A stretch of 28,756 nt of DNA from Candidatus Competibacteraceae bacterium (lineage in GTDB: Bacteria > Pseudomonadota > Gammaproteobacteria > Competibacterales > Competibacteraceae): assembly GCA_012032855.1 (NCBI GenBank), contig JAAUQA010000001.1:1-28756 (forward strand). Reading direction: 5' to 3'. Positions within the stretch are counted from its first letter, which is position 1; every line of letters begins with the position of its first letter. Under the pieces are notes generated by a model. That model was not told where the DNA came from. It did not search any database and saw nothing but the letters and a program-made list of their open reading frames with translations. Shown here piece by piece: positions 19,103 through 28,756 of this stretch. A program made the translations under genes and the position numbers.

Positions 19103-19963
19103 ATGCTAGAACTGATGCACTTTTCCGACTTGCACTTCGGCAAACACTTTTTGCCCCCAGTCGCCGAAGCCTTATTAACCTCATGCAAGCAACTGCAACC
19201 GCCGTTGATGGTCATAAGTGGCGATCTCACCCAACGGGCCAAACGGGAAGAGTTTAGACAGGCACGTGAGTTTTTTGCTCGTCTACCCGATGTGCCTCGT
19301 ATCCTGATCCCCGGTAATCATGACGTGCCGCTGTACCGCATTTGGGAACGAATCAGCAATCCACACGGCAATTACCGGGAATTCATCAGCCCAACCCTCA
19401 ATTCCACGCTGCGCCTGGACAACGCGATGATTGTCGGGCTCGATTCCACCAACCCTCACAGGGCGATCACCAATGGCCGCATCACTGCCGAACAATTGGC
19501 GTTTTGTGCGAAAGCGTTTGAGGGCTTACCACCGGAAATCGCCCGTATCGTGGTCCTGCATCACCATCTTATTCCAGCACCCGGTTACAAACGCATTGCA
19601 CCCATATCTCAGGCCAAACAGGCGCTTGATCAGTTCACTCAATTGCGGGTGGATTTAATACTCGCTGGTCATTTGCATCGCGCCTATGTGGGTAACTCGC
19701 TTGACGTCTATTCCGGTCAGGAACGCGACCACGGGATCGTCATTGTCCAGTGCGGCACCAGCACTTCGCGACGTGGGCGCGGTTTTGAGCGAGAGAAAAA
19801 CACCTTCAACTGGGTTCGTTTGCGCACTGCGACGATAGAAGTGGAACATTTCATGTATTTTGAGGATAGACAGGCTTTTTCTCCCGTATCGCGGCATGAG
19901 TTCGCACGGCCCCGGCGCGGTTGGCTGCAAGAGGGCATTGTTCGTGACAGCAATTCAGCCTAG
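19103..19963 (+). CDS. Metallophosphoesterase (cyclic-nucleotide phosphodiesterase-like)
   Basis: This 286-residue cytosolic protein belongs to the calcineurin-like phosphoesterase superfamily. The two-metal site motifs are in order: D-x-H in HFSDLHFGKH (D9, H11), GD in VISGDLTQRA (D41), GNHD (residues 71-74), the HHH stretch in IVVLHHHLIPAPG, and GHLH in LILAGHLHRAY. The ATG at 19103 is chosen because the motif region begins within a few residues; it has no strong ribosome-binding site, and an ATG four codons later is an alternative. The stop lies inside the start of the lipid kinase gene, so the two probably form an operon. The substrate cannot be named; CpdA-like cAMP hydrolysis is one possibility. 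Confidence 0.85.
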   Translation: MLELMHFSDLHFGKHFLPPVAEALLTSCKQLQPPLMVISGDLTQRAKREEFRQAREFFARLPDVPRILIPGNHDVPLYRIWERISNPHGNYREFISPTLNSTLRLDNAMIVGLDSTNPHRAITNGRITAEQLAFCAKAFEGLPPEIARIVVLHHHLIPAPGYKRIAPISQAKQALDQFTQLRVDLILAGHLHRAYVGNSLDVYSGQERDHGIVIVQCGTSTSRRGRGFEREKNTFNWVRLRTATIEVEHFMYFEDRQAFSPVSRHEFARPRRGWLQEGIVRDSNSA

Positions 19964-20879
19964 CTATCAATCGACACAACCGAAGAAACTATTTGCCTTG
20001 ATCAATCCGGTCGCAGGTAGCTGCGACCCCGCCAGTGTTCAAGCAACACTGACGCGGTTGTGCGCCGAAGCTGACCAGGACTGTGTGATTCGCGAAACTA
20101 GCGCTGATGAAGATATTACCGCCACGGTAAAGGACCTTGCGCAGTACAAGCCAGCTTGCATCGTTGTGGCGGGCGGCGATGGGACGGTAGGGGCGGTTGC
20201 CGCCGGATTAGTTGGAACAGCGATCCCGTTAGCCATCCTGCCAGTAGGCACAGCGAACTTGATCGCCCATGAATTGAATCTGCCTACCGACATGGAAACC
20301 GCTTGTCGGTTAGCCGTCGCCCGGCACCGAACCCGCCCGCTGGATGCAATGCAGGTGGACAATCAATTGTTCTTCACCCGAATCAGTTTAGGGACGTATT
20401 CCAAAATCACGGAAAACACGTCACCGGAAGCGAAAAAGCGTTTTCGTCAATTGGCTTACATTTGGAGCGCACTGCCGGAATTGGTCGGCGGTCATCGGTG
20501 GCGCTTTGCTATTGAACTGGACGGCAAGGCGATCGTCACCCGTGCGGCGTTCATCATGATCGCTAATGTCGGAACGGTCGGCGCCGGTGCTTTGCGTTGG
20601 GGACCGGATATCAAGCCGGATGATGGTCGCATTGATGTCTGTATTGTGCATGCCCGAACCCTGTTGGATTATCTCGTCATGTTGTGGCATGTGTTACGCC
20701 ATCGTCACCGGGAAGCCGAAGTGATGAATTTTTATCAGGTCACCAAACGACTTAGGATCGCGCCCCGCAAGCGGGTGCCCATGCGTGGCGATGGCGAGGC
20801 TATGAATTACGAAACGCTGACTATCGATGTCATCACCGGAGCAGTCAATATCGTTGCACCGAATGGTGACATGGGATAA
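19944..20879 (+). CDS. Diacylglycerol kinase-family lipid kinase (YegS-like)
   Basis: This 311-residue protein has the diacylglycerol/sphingosine kinase catalytic signature IVVAGGDGTVGAVAAGL near its N-terminus, followed by PLAILPVGTANLIAHEL. The opening KKLFALINPVAGS is typical of the family. The likely reaction is ATP-dependent phosphorylation of a membrane lipid. The GTG at 19944 is preferred because GAGGG lies eight bases upstream; an ATG at 19860 would overlap the phosphoesterase gene by over 100 bp. With the GTG start the overlap is 20 bp. The C-terminal half fits the beta-sandwich domain of YegS-type kinases. The exact lipid substrate is unknown. Confidence 0.87.
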   Translation: MTAIQPSYQSTQPKKLFALINPVAGSCDPASVQATLTRLCAEADQDCVIRETSADEDITATVKDLAQYKPACIVVAGGDGTVGAVAAGLVGTAIPLAILPVGTANLIAHELNLPTDMETACRLAVARHRTRPLDAMQVDNQLFFTRISLGTYSKITENTSPEAKKRFRQLAYIWSALPELVGGHRWRFAIELDGKAIVTRAAFIMIANVGTVGAGALRWGPDIKPDDGRIDVCIVHARTLLDYLVMLWHVLRHRHREAEVMNFYQVTKRLRIAPRKRVPMRGDGEAMNYETLTIDVITGAVNIVAPNGDMG

Positions 20880-20935
20880 CCATTCTCTCGATGTTTTGAC
20901 GATAAATCGTTGTTATTTGAACAGACCTCAACACC

Positions 20936-21238
20936 TCAAAAAACCCTATCACGCCGAGATACTGTATCAACCAAACTACTCGCGCGCCGTTTAAACCCCT
21001 TTACCTGATCAGTGCATTCAACGCAGCTTGCAGCGTCGGTCGGGATAACCTCTCGAATCAGCATTCCTTCGACTGACTCACGCCGGGTTCTATCAAGCAT
21101 GGCGCAGCGCCAGCGCGTGCCGACCTTAACCCGCACGATGCGCACCTCTTCCGGGAATTCCGCGACCGTCATCTCCGAAACATACCAGATCGTTGCTTCG
21201 TCGCCGCAACGTCGACATTCATTAGCCCAAACCGCCAT
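20936..21238 (-). CDS. Small Cys-pair hypothetical protein
   Basis: A frame of 100 residues starts at the ATG at 21238, which has GAGGG nine bases upstream; an ATG at 21256 is also possible. The protein has CRRC close to the N-terminus, a Cys in RWRC, and CVEC in the C-terminal half. This spacing suggests a small metal-binding, zinc-ribbon-like fold. No family is recognised. It is a lone minus-strand gene between the lipid kinase and a small secreted protein. It may be a real gene or a chance open frame; the Cys pairs and ribosome-binding site favour a gene. Confidence 0.55.
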   Translation of the reverse strand: MAVWANECRRCGDEATIWYVSEMTVAEFPEEVRIVRVKVGTRWRCAMLDRTRRESVEGMLIREVIPTDAASCVECTDQVKGFKRRASSLVDTVSRRDRVF

Positions 21239-21405
21239 CGTTGGTTGCCCTCGCATTGTGTCCGGTTGATTTTGCTATCGCTAAAGCACATTCACACGCC
21301 CTTCACGGTGACTTTACGCGTTTTTCACGCCGCTTTGAGTAAGCTAGAAAACACTAATCGACTCGTTATCACTTAATCAACTGTAGTCACCGAAGAGGTC
21401 ATACC

Positions 21406-21654
21406 ATGAAAACAATCGCTGCTACTTTAATCATTTTATCCTCTGGCTTGGGCTTGAATACGATCGCATTAGCGGAGCCGTTCAACGAAGGCGGTGTGCA
21501 TCACCTCTACACCGTGCAGCCGGATCCTAACGCTCCCCGCACGATTGTTGATACCACCGCTTCTCAACCATTCAATGATCGCGGTACGGATTACATTGTT
21601 GAGGCGGTTCCCGGAATATCAAGTTGGAACTCTGATATTCCGTCGAAGACCTAA
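21406..21654 (+). CDS. Small secreted protein with duplicated PFN motif
   Basis: The 82-residue product has a clear signal peptide (MKTIAATLIILSSGLGLNTI, cleavage near ALA-EP), leaving a mature peptide of about 59 residues. The mature part contains a duplication: AEPFNEGGVHHLYT and SQPFNDRGTDYIVE, 34 residues apart. The ATG has AGAGG six bases upstream. Periplasmic or extracellular location is expected. No known family or function is recognised. It is a single gene followed by a strong hairpin at 21713-21742. Confidence 0.75.
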   Translation: MKTIAATLIILSSGLGLNTIALAEPFNEGGVHHLYTVQPDPNAPRTIVDTTASQPFNDRGTDYIVEAVPGISSWNSDIPSKT

Positions 21655-21712
21655 AGCAGGGTTGGAATAGCTAAGCCGCCCTTGATTGGGAAATCTCATC
21701 GGGGTTTTTCAG

Positions 21713-21742
21713 GTTCGTCCCGCCGATCTCGGCGGGACGAAC
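21713..21742. terminator. Strong hairpin, probable terminator region
   Basis: GTTCGTCCCGCCG pairs perfectly with CGGCGGGACGAAC (13 bp) across a four-base ATCT loop. It sits 58 bp after the small secreted-protein gene and 75 bp after the end of the convergent histidine kinase gene. No long T-run follows on the plus strand. It may terminate transcription from both sides or be a dispersed palindromic element. Confidence 0.55.
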
Positions 21743-21817
21743 TAAGGTTTGCGGGTGAAAGCAAAATTTGAAAAACCCATCCCAGATACTGGGTTCAAAT
21801 CCGGGCCTGCGATGAAA

Positions 21818-23366
21818 TCAGCCCGTGGATAACTTCAATAATATCGATTGCAAAGATTCCAGTTTTACCGGTTTGGTTAATGATGATTGAATCCCGACGC
21901 CTCGGCGCGTAACTGGTTTTCCTTCCCACCATAGCCGGTGATCGCGATAAACATTGCCTTTTCAAACCGGGCATCCTCCCGCAAGCATTCGGCGACCTGA
22001 TAGCCGTCCAGCTTGGGTAGACCCAGATCCAGCAGAATCGCTTGGGGTTGTTGGCTGCGCGCCATATCGAGAGCACTCCGACCATCATAGGCCAGCTGCA
22101 CCTGATGCCCCAATCCCTCTAATAACAAGCCCAAACTTCTGGCTGCATCCCGGTTGTCATCCACGACAAGCAGATGTAGTGACTTGCTTTTCTCAGTGGA
22201 TACGGGTGCAGGATTAGACTTTGCACCCTCGTTCTGACTCACCGCAGGAAGTCTTACCACAAACTCGCTGCCCTGGCCCGGTCCTGGGCTGGTCGCGCCG
22301 ATCTCACCGCCGTGTAATTCCACAAGGCGTTTGGCAGCTGTCAGCCCGACGCCCAAGCCACCCAGAGACCGGTCCATACTCCGTTGTGCTTGCGCAAAGG
22401 AATCGAAAACTTCGTCCAACATCTCGGGCGTCATGCCGACACCGTTATCGCGGACAGTGATTTCGATTCGTTCTCCCACTCGTTTAGCGGTAAGCTCAAT
22501 CCGCGCCGTGGGGGCAGAGTATTGCACAGCATTGAGCAATACGTTGGTTATCACCTGCTTCAAACGAAGCGGGTCGGCATTCACCCAAAGCGGTTCCGAG
22601 GGTAGTGATACATTAAGCCAAGGCTGACGCTGCGTAATCAGCTCGTCCAGGTCCGCCAGCACTTCGTTGATCAAGACAGCCAAATTGATCCGTTTCTTGC
22701 TGAGCTGCACCAACCCTCGGGTGATACGCGAAACATCCAGTAACTGATTGAGTAGCGTGGTTAAGTGTTCAGTCTGACGATCCAGAATCAGCTGAGTTGT
22801 AACCAGTGGCGGATAATCCGTTTTGACCTGTTTCAACAGTGTCACAGCATTACTGATGGCGGCCAACGGATTTCGTAATTCATGGCCTAGCATGGCAAGA
22901 AACTCATCGCGTTGCCGCGCGCTTTTTCCAACTGTACTGACAACTGTTGGTTTTTCTGGCGGTAGGTATGCAGGTTGAGTACTGCGTTGACAGTGCTAGT
23001 CAGGGTGATTGCGGAGATTGGCCGGGTGAGGAAGATCGCCTGGCTCAAGGAATTCAATGTGGATGCCAGCGACCGAATGTAATCATCCTCGTTGGCTTCG
23101 GTCAGGATTAGCAAGTTGGGTGCAGAACCTGGTGGACACTGTTCCAGAGTACGGACCAATTCAGCGAGTCGCGCCGGCGTCAGCAGTTCCAACGCCAACA
23201 CCAGCGCGTCGACCTGTTTTTCCAGAGACCGGTAAACCGCAGCCAAATCATTGCAAACCACCGGGACAAAACCGGCGGTCTTCAGCACCTGGACTGATTG
23301 AATCACATCGTCTTGTTGCGGCGAACAGACTGCGATGCGCCTCTGCAGCGGATTGGGTGTGCTCAT
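21818..23366 (-). CDS. Hybrid histidine kinase with degenerate N-terminal receiver (two frameshifts)
   Basis: After correction the protein has 516 residues. Residues 1-130 resemble a receiver domain but lack the phospho-acceptor Asp (the strand reads VDALVLALELL). A short coiled-coil linker follows. The HisKA domain has its His in LAMLGHELRNPLAAIS. The HATPase domain has the N box NVLLNAVQYS, DNGVGM and GGLGVGLTAAKRLVELHGG. The C-terminal receiver has LLVVDDNRD, phospho-Asp in ILLDLGLPKLDGY, and Lys in LTKPV. Breaks lie at CC 22915-22916 and AA 21879-21880; adding one base at each joins the parts and moves the stop to 21818-21820. No membrane segment is seen, so it is probably cytosolic. It lies 209 bp downstream of the CheB-CheR fusion kinase on the same strand, and the two may share a pathway. 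Confidence 0.85.
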
Positions 23367-23575
23367 GACATTACACAGGTTAGGCTAATTGAGGCTCTAT
23401 TTACAAATTAGGACCTTGCGCTTGTATTACTCTACAAGCTTTGTGCCGTATCATTAACAAAACTGATTATCAGTTTATTTTTCCCGGATGTGGCGACATG
23501 CTGCATGGTGTCGGAACCCGGGCAGGAAAAAATTACAATCCGCTGGTAAAGATTACAACACACAACTGGCCACAG

Positions 23576-26500
23576 TTAGACTCCGCTTCGTTGCGCCAAG
23601 GCGCTATGCAATTCATCCATGCTCACCGGCTTGAGGAGATGGTCGTTAAAGCCAGCCGCATCAGCGTTTTCCCGATCCTGTTCGCGACCGTAACCGGTAA
23701 TTGCAATCAAATACGCTTCGCGCAACAGCGGATCATCGCGAAAGGCCCGGGCGACATCGTAGCCATCCAATGCACCGGGCAAGCCAATATCGCATAACAC
23801 GACGTCGGGTTGATAATCGCGCGCCACCTCCAGGCTCTGTTCGCCGCTGTATGTCACCGTAACGTTGTGCCCTTCGTGTTCCAAGAGTAAACGGAGGGTA
23901 TCGGCCGTATCCCGCGAGTCATCGACTACCAGAATGCGCAACATCGTTTGCCCAGCAACGGTGGGATCGGCTGCAGCGACCGCCCCCAATGACGGCCGTT
24001 CCAGCAACGGCAGGCGAATATGGAACTGCGAGCCCTGCTGTTCTCCCACGCTGGTAACCTGCACCACTCCGCCATGCAATTCCACGAATCCCTTGACCAG
24101 GGCCAACCCCAGACCCAGCCCGGTGCCGCGATTCAAACCATCGCCCTGCCAGAAGGCTTCAAATAAATGTTCGGTAATAGTCGGTGGAATACCGACGCCG
24201 GTATCGCTGATACGTATCCAAACCGCGTCGTCGTCATTGTCGATACCCACACGAATGCAGATTTTGCCGCCGGCTGCGGTGTACTGGACCGCATTGCGTA
24301 ACAGATTACCCAGTACCTGAGTCAAACGAGTGGGGTCGCCTTGTATCCAGAGCGGTCCCTGCGGTATGCGCACCGTCAGAATAAGCTCTTGCTGCTCGAT
24401 AGTAGCGCGGAAATCCTCGGCAGCCTGTCTCACTAATTCCGCTAAATCCAGTTTTTCTTTTTCAAGTTGCAACTTGCCACGGGCAATACGTGATATGTCC
24501 AGCAAATCATCGAGCATCCGCGCCATATGATCGACTTGCCGGTCAATAATGTTGCGCAACTCACCCAGTCTGGGGTCCGGCGCATCCAGGATACGTAACA
24601 CCTGAGCCGCGTTGCGTAATGGAGCTAAGGGATTGCGCAGTTCATGAGCCAGCATGGCCAGATATTCGTCCTTGTAACGGGCCGATTCGCGCAGCATCGC
24701 TTCGGCCTGTTTGCGCTCGGTGATCTCCTGCACTACGGCGCTCACCGCCTCAACTGTTCCCGCCGCATTCTTGACCGGATAATAACTGGCCAACCACACG
24801 TGCTGGGTACCCGGGTCTTTGTGGGTGCTGCCGCCGACCTCAATGTCCAGCACCGGCTCACCGCTGAGGATGACTTGCCGCAGCAGCGGCGCTACGGAAT
24901 CGGTAACGCCGGGCAGGACTTCTTCCAAAGTACGTCCGATATGTTCGGCAGGCGGTAGACCGTTGATATCGGCCAGCCGTTCGTTGATGCGTAGATAACG
25001 CAATTCGGTATCGAACAAGGCGAGCCCGATGGGTGCCGTGTGATAGAGCGTTTCTAACTCGGCGTATTGGCGACGATAGCGTTCTTCGCTTTCATGCAAC
25101 GCCGTTACATCGGTAAACGTCACCACCATGCCGTCGTTGATTCCGGCGTGGGTGCGGTAGGGCGAGACCTGACAGATATACCAACGGCCATCGGTGGTCT
25201 GCACATCGTGCTGGATAGGCACGACGTCGGCTTGCAACGTGTGTATGTCCGGCAACGGTAGGGAGGTACATAAGCGGTGCGTGATGTCGGTTAGCGGTCG
25301 CCCGACATCGCTTGCAATGAGGTTGTAGAGCCGACTCATCGCCGGTGTAAAGCGCCGAATCGTTAACGCGTGATCCAGCAACAGGGTAGCGATTTGGGTG
25401 CTGTTGAGCAGGTTCTCCAGATCGTCATTGGTTTGCTCCAAGACCTGCCGATGGTGTTCGACTTCTTCCTTGGCGGTTTCCAGGGCTGCGTTGGAGGCCC
25501 GCAGCTCCTCGTTCATAACCAGCAGTTCTTCGTTGGCGCTCTTCAATTCCTCGTTAGCCTGTTCCAGTGCTTGCACCGTCTGTTCCAAATCCAGACGGGC
25601 GTGGTGCAGTTGTTGTTCCAGCTGCACCACCACTAATTGGCGCCCGCTTCAGTTGCGCTCTGACCAGCGCGTTTCGGCAGGCCGATATCCTGGAAAACCA
25701 CCATATGCAAAGCGGCGTCCGCGCCCAACTCCGGCATCGGTTGAATCGTCACCATGACCCGTTGTACGCCTTGATCGGTGGCGATGGACAGGGCATCGGT
25801 TATTACCCTGCGACGTGCGTTATTGGCTTCATTCAAGGCGGCGCGCAGACCTGCCCGCAAGCCACGGCGCGCTATACGAACGATATGACTGCTAAAATTC
25901 CCAGGGCTGTATTCCAGGTATCTATCAACGCCGGACGAAAGATACTGCACATCTCCCGTCTCATTGATGACAGCGTATTTAGGTGCGAACTCATCCAGCA
26001 GAATACGCTCTGTAATCTGGCCTAGTTGCTTAGTATCTGTGGCTGGTAGATCCGACCGAGATCGCTTTCCAGTGGAAGGAATAGGAGATGGTTGTCTATC
26101 AGAGGATTGATCCACGGCCGTTTCTTTGCTCCGGCACAGTCGGTACCGGGCACTGACAATATCGAATAACTCCTTGTGTGTGCTCACATTCTCCGCAGGC
26201 CCCAGAAACAGATAACCGCCCGGGTTGAGCGCGTAATGAAAGACTGAAAACGTTTTTTTCTGTAAGTGAGGTCCCAAATAAATCAGCAGGTTACGACAGG
26301 ACAACAAATCGATGTCGGTAAACGGAGGATCGTTGATCAAATTGTGATGAGAAAAAAACACAGCTCGCGGATTTCCGGAGAAACTTGATAATCCGGGCCC
26401 TTTGAAACAAAAAATCGCTGCAACCGCTCTTGACTGACATGCTCGGCGATTGCATCGGAATAGCAACCAGTCCGGGCAATGTTCAACGCCTTATCATCAA

Positions 26501-27535
26501 TGTCAGTAGCAAAAATCTGCAATCCTGGTGGATTATCCATACCAGCCATTTGTTCCTTAAACAACATGGCCAGGGTATACGCCTCTTCACCAGTCGAGCA
26601 GCCTACCACCCAAACTCGCACCGGCTCGGACGGGTTCTTCGTGTTTAGCAGACCGGCGATAGCTTGTTCCGCCAACACAGCAAGGATTCTTCATCGCGAA
26701 AAAAAGCCGTCACTCCAACTAGAAGCTTTTTAAACAACGTGCGTCTTTCCTTGGTGTCGTTACGCAGCTTTTCCACATAGCGGTTGACCTGATTCACTTG
26801 CAATACGTCCAGGCGATGCTGAATCCGACGGATCAGAGTAGAGGTCTTGTAATGCTTGAAATCGGTTTGGGTGGTGTCTAATAACAATTCGCAAATCGTA
26901 TCCAAGTGCTGGGCAATCTGTGCACTTTGGCTATCGCGATAACCGCTTACCGTTAACGCATTCAGATGACGCGCATAACTGAGTAATTCTCGCGGCATGT
27001 CTTCAGGTGGTAACAAGTGGTCGATAAACCCACTCATTAACCCCTCATTCAAGCTGCTATCGGATTGAGCACCGAGACTATCCAAGGCCATCGTCATCCC
27101 ACCAACATCGGCAATAGCCTTCAAACCCGCATCACTTTCGTATCGACCCAGCAAGATGCCGATGGCGTCTTCGCCTTGTTCTTTGGCCAAGGACTGAAAC
27201 AACAAATCGGTAGCGGGTTCTTTTTCAGTTTTTGCCTGTAGCACCCCTTCGCGGAACACTAATTGCGTTGTCGGGGGAGCGAAATAAACCCGATTGACGG
27301 CGACGGTCTGGTTATCTCTGACTTCTTGTACCGGTAACGTAGTGCACGTTTTGATTGTTTCGATCAACGCAGTTTGGTCTTTACCAGTCCATTGTGTGAC
27401 CAACACGAAAGCCAAACCGCACTCTGTCGGCAAAGTGGAGAAAAAGGCTTGCAACGGGGCTGAATCATCCGGATCGACGCCGATACCGACTATCAAGCAT
27501 GGACTAGTGTTTGTCTGACTGTCTGAAGTGGTCAT
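23576..27535 (-). CDS. CheB-CheR-PAS-histidine kinase-receiver fusion (three frameshifts)
   Basis: After correction the product has about 1,320 residues. In order: a CheB methylesterase-like domain (1-185), CheR methyltransferase (about 200-475) with SAM motif VWVVGCSTGEEAYTLAML and DIDLLSCRNLLIYL, a PAS domain, a long coiled coil rich in NEEL, two more PAS domains, HisKA with His in LAMLAHELRNPLAPL (about residue 965), HATPase (DTGVGIPP, GTGLGLGLALVKGF), and a receiver (RILVVDDSRD, DVVLCDIGLPG, LLKPV). The CheB active site is degenerate: the Ser of GxSxGG is Asp21 and the usual QH His is Trp49. Breaks lie at AA 26683-26684, the seven-A run 26352-26358, and CCC 25643-25645; each is fixed by one added base. 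It is likely cytosolic. Its input signal and partner regulators are unknown. Confidence 0.87.
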
Positions 27536-28033
27536 GATCGCTATGCTGGGATAATCGAAAGAGCCAGATTACTCCAGATATCGGCAAGTGCAAATTGAGC
27601 TTGTGCTGTATCGCCTGTTCAATCCATCAAGGTTTTGTCAATCCACTGAAACCAATCCTCATTAAAGCTGATGCATTTTGATCGGAGCACCAGCGCCGCT
27701 CAAGTGTGCTGTCCTGCACATACACCCGCCTCCTCATAGGCAGCTTTTGGCACGTTCCGCACGTAAATCAAAGAATTGAATTATTCAAGGTTGGCAGTTG
27801 ATAACAATTGAGTATTAGTCTTCAGCCGAAACAATCCAGCAAATATGGAGGATTGAATAAATTACAATATTGAAAAATAGAGTTGTAATAATTACATAAC
27901 CTTAACCTTTTAACATCCACATCAGTGCAAATGTCCTTTCAACTTTCTGATAACAAAAAACTTATCAGCTCGACAGGTTTGGTATATTTATTGAATTTGT
28001 GAGATGTAAATCTTTATAGACAGGAAAAAACTG
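27536..28033. other. Intergenic region between divergent genes
   Basis: About 500 bases separate the CheB-CheR kinase start from the stress-protein start. The right half is AT-rich. I see no gene, RNA structure or confident promoter, though promoters for both flanking genes should be here. Confidence 0.55.
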
Positions 28034-28535
28034 ATGAGCATTGATACTAAAACTAAGTTCAAAGACATCTTGAATGATTTTGACGTCGCCATGCTGGTGA
28101 CACAGACTACAGGCGGCGAAATGCGTGCGCGACCGATGATTATTGCTGATCGCCAAGGCAATGGTGACATTTTGTTCATAACCCGCGAAGAATCAGCGAA
28201 AATAACGGAAATGCTGCAAACCCCTCAAATCAATGTAACAATGCAAGCTGCAAACAGATTCGTGTCCATATCGGGCACAGCTGCAATTAGCTATGACCAA
28301 GAGCTTATCAAAAAAGATTGGAATCCGAAGACTTTGGAAAGTTTGGTTTCCTAAAGGTCAGGACGATCCTGACATTCTGCTGATACAAGTAGCCGCCCAG
28401 CAAGGTGAATATTGGGATAATTCAGGTTTTAACGCTGTACAGTTCTGGTTCGAGGCGGGCAAAGCGGTGCTCAAAGGGGAACCCCTCGAAAGCGACAACG
28501 AATCTTTACACGGCAAGGTTAATTTAAACAGCTAA
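28034..28535 (+). CDS. Pyridoxamine 5'-phosphate oxidase-family protein, general stress protein 26-like (one frameshift)
   Basis: After correction the product has 166 residues with the split-barrel flavin-binding fold of this family. Supporting segments are FDVAMLVTQTTGGEMRARPM, ILFITREESAKITEM, NRFVSISGTAAI and WKVWFPKGQDDPDILLIQV, followed by GEYWDNSG. The ATG has AGGAAAA about five bases upstream. The frame breaks at TTT 28333-28335; here removing one base restores the family motif. Members bind FMN or related cofactors and are often stress-induced, but the actual reaction is not clear. The next gene begins as another stress-type protein, so the pair may respond together. Confidence 0.85.
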
Positions 28536-28682
28536 CACATGACTTGAAATCCAGGATCCAAAACGTTGCTGGTGACCAAAATGTTTGCCAAATCTTACCA
28601 GACAAGATCGATTACAGATTGCTCTTAGTCAAAGTTTGTTGGTTGCTGATAACCAACTTATATCCAACCAAAAGGTGGTGTT

Positions 28683-28756
28683 ATGACGACCCGTGATGAA
28701 TACATTGAGAAGATGAAAAGTGCTCTGGATAACCTGAATAGGCAAGCCAATGAATT
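28683..28756 (+). CDS. Coiled-coil stress protein, N-terminal fragment (partial, open at right edge)
   Basis: Only the first 24 codons are in the window. They read MTTRDEYIEKMKSALDNLN and continue as a charged helix. This opening resembles small coiled-coil proteins annotated as the sll1863 stress-response family. AAGGTGG lies a few bases upstream of the ATG as a ribosome-binding site. The assignment is tentative because the rest lies outside the window. Confidence 0.55.
   Translation, partial: MTTRDEYIEKMKSALDNLNRQANE

Noticed and set aside
2849..28535. Programmed frameshifting or true pseudogenes as the cause of the split genes
   Set aside because: The breaks occur in ten unrelated genes, at plain homopolymers of varied base, without conserved slippery sites or structures.

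Overview
The window looks like a chromosomal segment of a Gram-negative bacterium, probably a gammaproteobacterium. The reasons are an alginate-type exopolysaccharide operon, an NAD-linked formate dehydrogenase, a Zur-controlled zinc-uptake locus with a Zur box of gammaproteobacterial type, and large fused sensor kinases. Species cannot be named from the sequence alone. No rRNA, tRNA, CRISPR array, IS element or phage gene is visible.

Layout. (1) 1-5656, minus strand: an alginate operon in the order algD (GDP-mannose dehydrogenase), algA (PMI/GMP), algX (acetyltransferase), algF (acetylation accessory), algK-like Sel1-repeat protein, which runs off the left edge. This order is not that of Pseudomonas. 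(2) 5657-6686: a 1 kb AT-rich intergenic region. (3) 6687-7806, plus: a secreted right-handed beta-helix protein that may act on polysaccharide. (4) 7813-12284, minus: a two-subunit formate dehydrogenase whose beta subunit is a NuoE-NuoF fusion and whose alpha subunit has Cys at the Sec position. (5) 12478-18781: a zinc locus. It holds zur, a metal ABC transporter (substrate-binding protein, ATPase, permease), a His-rich outer-membrane barrel, a divergent AztD-like zinc-chaperone lipoprotein with a His/Asp tail, and a 115-residue His/Cys-rich tandem-repeat protein. A strong candidate Zur box lies between the barrel gene and the lipoprotein gene. (6) 19103-21654: a metallophosphoesterase, a diacylglycerol-kinase-family lipid kinase, and two small hypothetical genes. 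(7) 21818-27535, minus: a hybrid histidine kinase and a very large CheB-CheR-PAS-kinase-receiver fusion whose CheB domain appears catalytically dead. (8) 28034-28756, plus: a pyridoxamine-phosphate-oxidase-family stress protein and the start of a coiled-coil stress protein.

Data quality dominates interpretation. Ten genes are split by fifteen single-base frameshifts. Every one lies in or beside a homopolymer run; thirteen are deletions and two are insertions. In each case a one-base correction restores a family-like sequence across the break. The simplest reading is uncorrected sequencing or assembly error, so these genes are annotated as single CDSs with the break points stated.

How the parts fit. 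The alginate genes make GDP-mannuronate and acetylate and export the polymer. The formate dehydrogenase supplies NADH from formate. The zinc locus would be switched on by zinc starvation. It combines an outer-membrane protein, a periplasmic chaperone and an inner-membrane ABC importer, with repeated His-rich segments on several components. That combination, together with the small repeat protein, is the best candidate here for a poorly described system.
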